A DNA stretch of 64,000 nt from Naasia aerilata (lineage in GTDB: Bacteria > Actinomycetota > Actinomycetes > Actinomycetales > Microbacteriaceae). This document shows, one piece after another, positions 63,832 through 64,000 of the stretch; positions within the stretch are counted from its first letter, which is position 1; each line of letters opens with the position of its first letter. Location of the stretch: NCBI RefSeq assembly GCF_030296595.1, contig NZ_AP027731.1, forward strand, positions 372,001 to 436,000, given 5' to 3'. The notes beneath the pieces are model-generated. The model had not been told where the DNA came from and searched no databases. It saw only the letters and a program-made list of their open reading frames with translations. Both the position numbers and the translations under genes were made by a program.

Positions 63832-64000
63832 ATGAACGACGAGTCGGAGCGCGTGGCAGATCTCGAGGCACCGGAGGCGACCGGACCGGTCCGGGAGGCC
63901 GAGGAGGTGCCGACCCAGCGGATCGTCCCCGAGGAGGTCGTCCCCGACGGCGCCGCATCCGGCGACGCGGCCCCCACCGGGTCGACCGGTCCGGCCCCGC
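63832..64000 (+). CDS. start of a gene cut by the right edge
   Basis: The first ~56 residues only: MNDESERVADLEAPEATG ... VPTQRIVPEEVV, then an Ala/Gly/Pro/Thr-rich stretch. It is acidic and of low complexity, like the cytoplasmic N-terminal tail of an actinobacterial membrane or secreted-domain protein. GGAGGG lies directly before the ATG. The product cannot be named. Confidence 0.55.
   Translation, partial: MNDESERVADLEAPEATGPVREAEEVPTQRIVPEEVVPDGAASGDAAPTGSTGPAP

Noticed and set aside
1..64000. CRISPR array, prophage, plasmid origin or insertion sequence
   Set aside because: No regularly spaced repeats, no integrase, transposase, phage structural or replication genes were found on either strand; the short palindromic elements do not encode proteins.
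1..64000. Biosynthetic gene cluster suggested by the ThiF/TOMM-like gene
   Set aside because: No YcaO, dehydrogenase, precursor peptide or tailoring genes surround it; neighbours are the conserved helicase/protease block.

Overview
The window is about 70% GC and comes from an actinobacterium, most likely of the family Microbacteriaceae (Leifsonia/Rathayibacter/Microbacterium-like). The basis is the GC content and codon use, the block UPF0182 - PDZ/Lon-like protease - zincin - ThiF-like protein - UvrD2 - NudC - AdnB/AdnA - DUF3107 - ferritin-like - DEAD helicase (an order known from Mycobacterium tuberculosis), an F420-dependent LLM oxidoreductase, many leaderless genes, and TTGAGGAG...TCTCGAAATCA palindromic repeats. 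There is one tRNA (initiator tRNA-Met, minus strand, 25497-25570), no rRNA, no CRISPR array, no prophage and no insertion sequence. No stretch above 300 bases lacks a gene.

Layout. 1-10 kb: FUSC transporter (cut by the left edge), aldo/keto reductase, FMN reductase, GABA transaminase, OhrR-like regulator, transsulfuration PLP enzyme, MOSC protein, HAD phosphatase, SPFH protein, methyltransferase. 10-15 kb: two epoxide hydrolases flanking an FtsH protease that is translationally coupled to one of them. 15-20 kb: DUF1992 protein, then a minus-strand run gabD - LLM oxidoreductase - kynureninase. 20-25 kb: DHA2 drug exporter with its TetR regulator, EamA transporter, NAD synthetase. 25.6-38.5 kb: a carbohydrate-utilisation island. 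It holds a CUT1 sugar ABC transporter without its own ATPase, a cupin, a Gfo/Idh oxidoreductase, a xylose-isomerase-like epimerase, a MocR-type regulator, a divergent Tm-1-like (UPF0261) + PEP-hydrolase-family + epimerase operon, a second epimerase, a hydroxyacyl dehydrogenase and a GntR regulator. 38.6-59.3 kb: the conserved actinobacterial core block centred on the AdnAB helicase-nuclease. 59.4-64 kb: GH2 glycosidase, a small membrane protein, PHP phosphoesterase, an endonuclease/exonuclease/phosphatase (EEP) protein and the start of a gene cut by the right edge.

Two window-wide properties matter to any reader. First, about 30 single-base frame breaks occur in 24 genes. Nearly all are repaired by restoring one base, usually in a G or C run, so they look like sequencing or assembly errors, and I annotate these genes full length as CDS. 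Second, at least 15 genes start 6-7 bases after a TANNNT-like -10 box with no need for a Shine-Dalgarno site, meaning leaderless mRNAs; this spacing was used to choose starts.

The best candidate for something undescribed is the sugar island. The UPF0261/PEP-hydrolase pair has no settled biochemical role (as far as I know), and here it is bracketed by a complete-looking uptake, oxidation and isomerisation gene set with two regulators and visible candidate operators.
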